Part shown: piece by piece, positions 62,038-64,000 of the stretch
Numbering within the stretch: the first letter of the stretch is position 1
Layout of the letters: every line of letters begins with the position of its first letter
Origin: Saprospiraceae bacterium
GTDB taxonomy: Bacteria; Bacteroidota; Bacteroidia; Chitinophagales; Saprospiraceae
DNA length: 64,000 bases
Direction: 5' to 3'
Assembly (NCBI GenBank): GCA_019187225.1
Contig: JABAQQ010000012.1
Coordinates: 43,080-107,079, forward strand
The notes under the pieces: model-generated
The model's input: the letters and a program-made list of their open reading frames with translations, nothing else
The model's database searches: none
Told to the model about the DNA's origin: nothing
Translations under genes and position numbers: made by a program

Positions 62038-63645
62038 ATGCCGCAAATAGTTGAACTGGTTCTCCTTCCCGGCGAACGACATGACGAAACCGCCCTCCGG
62101 CAAAAAGCAGCCCGACAAGCCGCTCTCAGGCCCGATCAGATATCTTATATTGAAATACTAAAGTCGTCGCTCGACGCCCGCTCACGACAGCCGGTGTACC
62201 GGGTGCGCGCGGAAGTATATGGCGCACATGAAATATTCACCCCCGAACCGGCCATCCTTTCCGGTTTCAAACCGGTAGATGGGAAGAAAAAAGTCGTCAT
62301 TGTAGGAGCGGGTCCGGCGGGATACTTCGCCGCACTCGAACTGCTTGAATTGGGTATCAAGCCCATCGTGCTCGACCGGGGCAAGGACGCGCAGGCGCGT
62401 CGCCGCGACCTGCGCGCCATTCAGCAGTTCGGCATTGTCAATCCGCACTCCAACTACTGTTTCGGCGAAGGCGGCGCCGGTACTTATTCCGACGGTAAAT
62501 TGTACACCCGCTCCGTCAAACGCGGCGACGTGCGCAAAGCCCTGCGGCTGTTGGTAGAACACGGCGCCAAATCCGACATTCTCTCGGAAGCGCACCCGCA
62601 CATCGGTTCCAATAAACTGCCCGGCGTGGTGCAGAACATACGCACCACCATCGAGCGATACGGCGGCGAAGTACATTTCGGCCAGTGCGTCACCGATTTT
62701 ATCTTAAAAAAGGGCGGCATCCTAGGCGTCGTCACGGAGAAAGTCCGGTTGGCCGACGAACCAACAACCAACAACCAACAACCAACAACAGAATGGCTCG
62801 CCGACGCCGTCATCCTCGCCACCGGTCATTCGGCGCGCGATATTTACCGGCTATTGCACGCGAAGGGCATTCGCATCGAATCCAAACCCTTTGCGCTGGG
62901 TGTGCGCGTGGAACATCCCCAGCCGCTGATAGACAGCATTCAATACAAACAAAACCAGCGCGTTGACGATCTTCCGGCGGCCAGTTACAGCCTCGTGTGC
63001 CAGGTTGGGCAAAGGGGCGTTTTTTCGTTTTGCATGTGCCCCGGAGGCTTGATCGTGCCTTCCGCTACCGCGCCCGGCGAGATCGTGGTGAACGGCATGA
63101 GCATGAGCCGCCGCGACTCGCCGTTCGCCAATTCGGGCATCGTCACTTCCGTCGAAGCCGATGACCTGGCCGACTGGCAAAAACACGGCGTTTTTGCCGC
63201 GATGGAGTTTCAAAGTCACGTGGAAAGGCTGCTTTTTCAGGCCGGCGACGGCAGCCAGAAAGGCCCTTCGCTGCGTTTGCCCGATTTTATCCAGGGAAAA
63301 ATGTCGGCGGACCTGCCGCCTTCGTCTTACATCCCCGGTCTGTATCCGGCGCCGCTGTTCGAGTTGCTTCCGCCGTTCATTTACAAACGTTTGCGCGACG
63401 GGCTGGCGCAATTCGGCAAAACGATGCGCGGTTTTTATACCGCCGAGGCCAACGTGGTGGCCACAGAGAGCCGCACCAGCGCCCCGGTGCGCATTCCCCG
63501 CGATCCGGCCACACTGATGCACCCGGAAGTACAGGGTTTATTTCCCTGCGGGGAAGGAGCCGGTTACGCGGGCGGCATCATTTCGGCTGCGATGGATGGG
63601 CAGAATGTGGCGCGGGGGATATACGTCATTGCAGCATTGAGGTAA
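62038..63645 (+). CDS. FAD-dependent oxidoreductase with an in-frame heptamer repeat
   Basis: The protein is 535 residues of the COG2509 family (NAD(P)/FAD-dependent oxidoreductase). The FAD loop is IVGAGPAGYFAALELLELG (90-95). CFGEGGAGTYSDGKLYTR and LVCQVGQRGVFSFCMCPGG are family signatures. The C-terminal FAD strand is LFPCGEGAGYAGGIISAAMDG. The substrate is unknown. Between about residues 241 and 250 there is PTTNNQQPTT, encoded by the CCAACAA array, in a loop between the FAD and the substrate parts. Confidence 0.9.
   Translation: MPQIVELVLLPGERHDETALRQKAARQAALRPDQISYIEILKSSLDARSRQPVYRVRAEVYGAHEIFTPEPAILSGFKPVDGKKKVVIVGAGPAGYFAALELLELGIKPIVLDRGKDAQARRRDLRAIQQFGIVNPHSNYCFGEGGAGTYSDGKLYTRSVKRGDVRKALRLLVEHGAKSDILSEAHPHIGSNKLPGVVQNIRTTIERYGGEVHFGQCVTDFILKKGGILGVVTEKVRLADEPTTNNQQPTTEWLADAVILATGHSARDIYRLLHAKGIRIESKPFALGVRVEHPQPLIDSIQYKQNQRVDDLPAASYSLVCQVGQRGVFSFCMCPGGLIVPSATAPGEIVVNGMSMSRRDSPFANSGIVTSVEADDLADWQKHGVFAAMEFQSHVERLLFQAGDGSQKGPSLRLPDFIQGKMSADLPPSSYIPGLYPAPLFELLPPFIYKRLRDGLAQFGKTMRGFYTAEANVVATESRTSAPVRIPRDPATLMHPEVQGLFPCGEGAGYAGGIISAAMDGQNVARGIYVIAALR
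62761..62790. repeat. Four CCAACAA heptamers in frame inside the FAD gene
   Basis: CCAACAA is repeated four times (62761-62788) plus CA. Because the period is 7 nt, three units make 7 codons and the repeat reads PTTNNQQPTT. The frame is kept. The word is different from that in pheT, but the period and the effect are the same. Confidence 0.9.
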
Positions 63646-64000
63646 CTGGCGGCACTTCGAATGTGTCCTGTGGTATTCTTGTTATCGTTGTTGGTAATAA
63701 GACAAGTTATGGCTATTGCATGTCCTTGACATCCAGCCGATTGAATAGCCCATGTTGCAGACAGGTTTGCGATTTTTTTAGACAAAAAATAAATTTGGTT
63801 CAAATTGCGAACGAAACGGTAGCTATTCAAAGAAAGCGCGCCATTTCATCGAAAAAGTGGAAAAGCACCCAATTGCCCCGAATGTTAAATTTTCCGATGC
63901 CCCTTGCTTCACTCTGACGGCTATACGACATTTGCAATGATTCTTCTTTCTAATATGAAGTGCGCACGGGAACAGAACCAATAAGCCTATTCTCCTTAAT
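63646..64000. other. 355-nt right-hand end without recognised gene
   Basis: No supported coding region was seen on either strand, apart from a few short frames without known domains. The AT content is higher than in the neighbouring gene. There is no array of short words and no clear hairpin. Confidence 0.5.

Noticed and set aside
63663-63917. 84-codon plus-strand ORF at the right end
   Set aside because: Its composition is unlike a gene and it lacks any recognisable motif.

Overview
The window looks like a chromosomal segment of a Bacteroidota bacterium, probably a Saprospiria-like member (the class is my inference). Evidence: gliding/type IX secretion parts (GldA, GldF, a T9SS plug-domain protein, two proteins with T9SS type A C-terminal sorting domains), a GLPGLI protein, a GSCFA protein, a PafA-like phosphatase, the pheT-zapA-rny gene order, weak Shine-Dalgarno signals and TAnnTTTG-type -7 promoter boxes. 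Base composition is near 50 % GC in most genes, with a few AT-rich islands. I found no rRNA, CRISPR array, prophage or intact insertion sequence. There is one tRNA (Gln, UUG).

Layout. 1-9 kb: partial GSCFA gene; a pair of genes sharing a YbjN-like region, one of them an HtrA-like protease; Skp-like protein; acetyltransferase; secreted gluzincin-like protein; DMT transporter; CNNM/CBS protein; FabH-type synthase. 9-14 kb: aldo/keto reductase, histidine kinase, GLPGLI protein, lipoprotein. 14-23 kb: MurQ and MurF, a pentapeptide-repeat protein with a TIR-like C-terminus facing two small genes, then rny, zapA and pheT. 23-31.4 kb: heme-binding lipoprotein, alanine dehydrogenase, MscS channel, VanZ protein, gamma carbonic anhydrase, lipoprotein, DMT and MFS carriers, NhaD antiporter. 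31.6-46 kb: PafA-like phosphatase, a large cytochrome/PA14/propeller/DUF1080 protein, OmpA protein, GldA-GldF, an orphan adenine methyltransferase, DUF547, glycosyltransferase, tRNA-Gln, DUF2147, T9SS plug protein. 46-54 kb: CotH protein, 944-residue adhesin-like protein, POT transporter, lipoprotein, Uma2 protein. 54-64 kb: LigA, a tight DUF433 / PIN-like / ABC-ATPase / TOPRIM-like cassette that resembles a defence island, a 19-codon lipoprotein-like ORF, a TIGR01777 protein, a metallophosphoesterase pair and an FAD oxidoreductase.

The most unusual signal is not a gene. At about 20 places, gaps between genes are filled with short words of mostly 7 (sometimes 6 or 8) nt in tandem, often followed by their reverse complement, so that they can fold into long hairpins. 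The same words recur at loci tens of kb apart (ATCCGCA near 6.3, 22.3 and 44.1 kb; GTCCAAC near 2.1, 11.6 and 41.8 kb; GTCCACC near 12.6 and 46.2 kb; CCCGTAA-like words near 23.1 and 25.0 kb). Arrays often touch the stop codons of flanking genes. Two lie in frame inside genes: six GATTGCG units in pheT and four CCAACAA units in the FAD oxidoreductase gene. They recall the heptanucleotide STRR repeats of heterocystous cyanobacteria, but I know of no described counterpart here. The second candidate of interest is the four-gene cassette at 56.5-58.8 kb.
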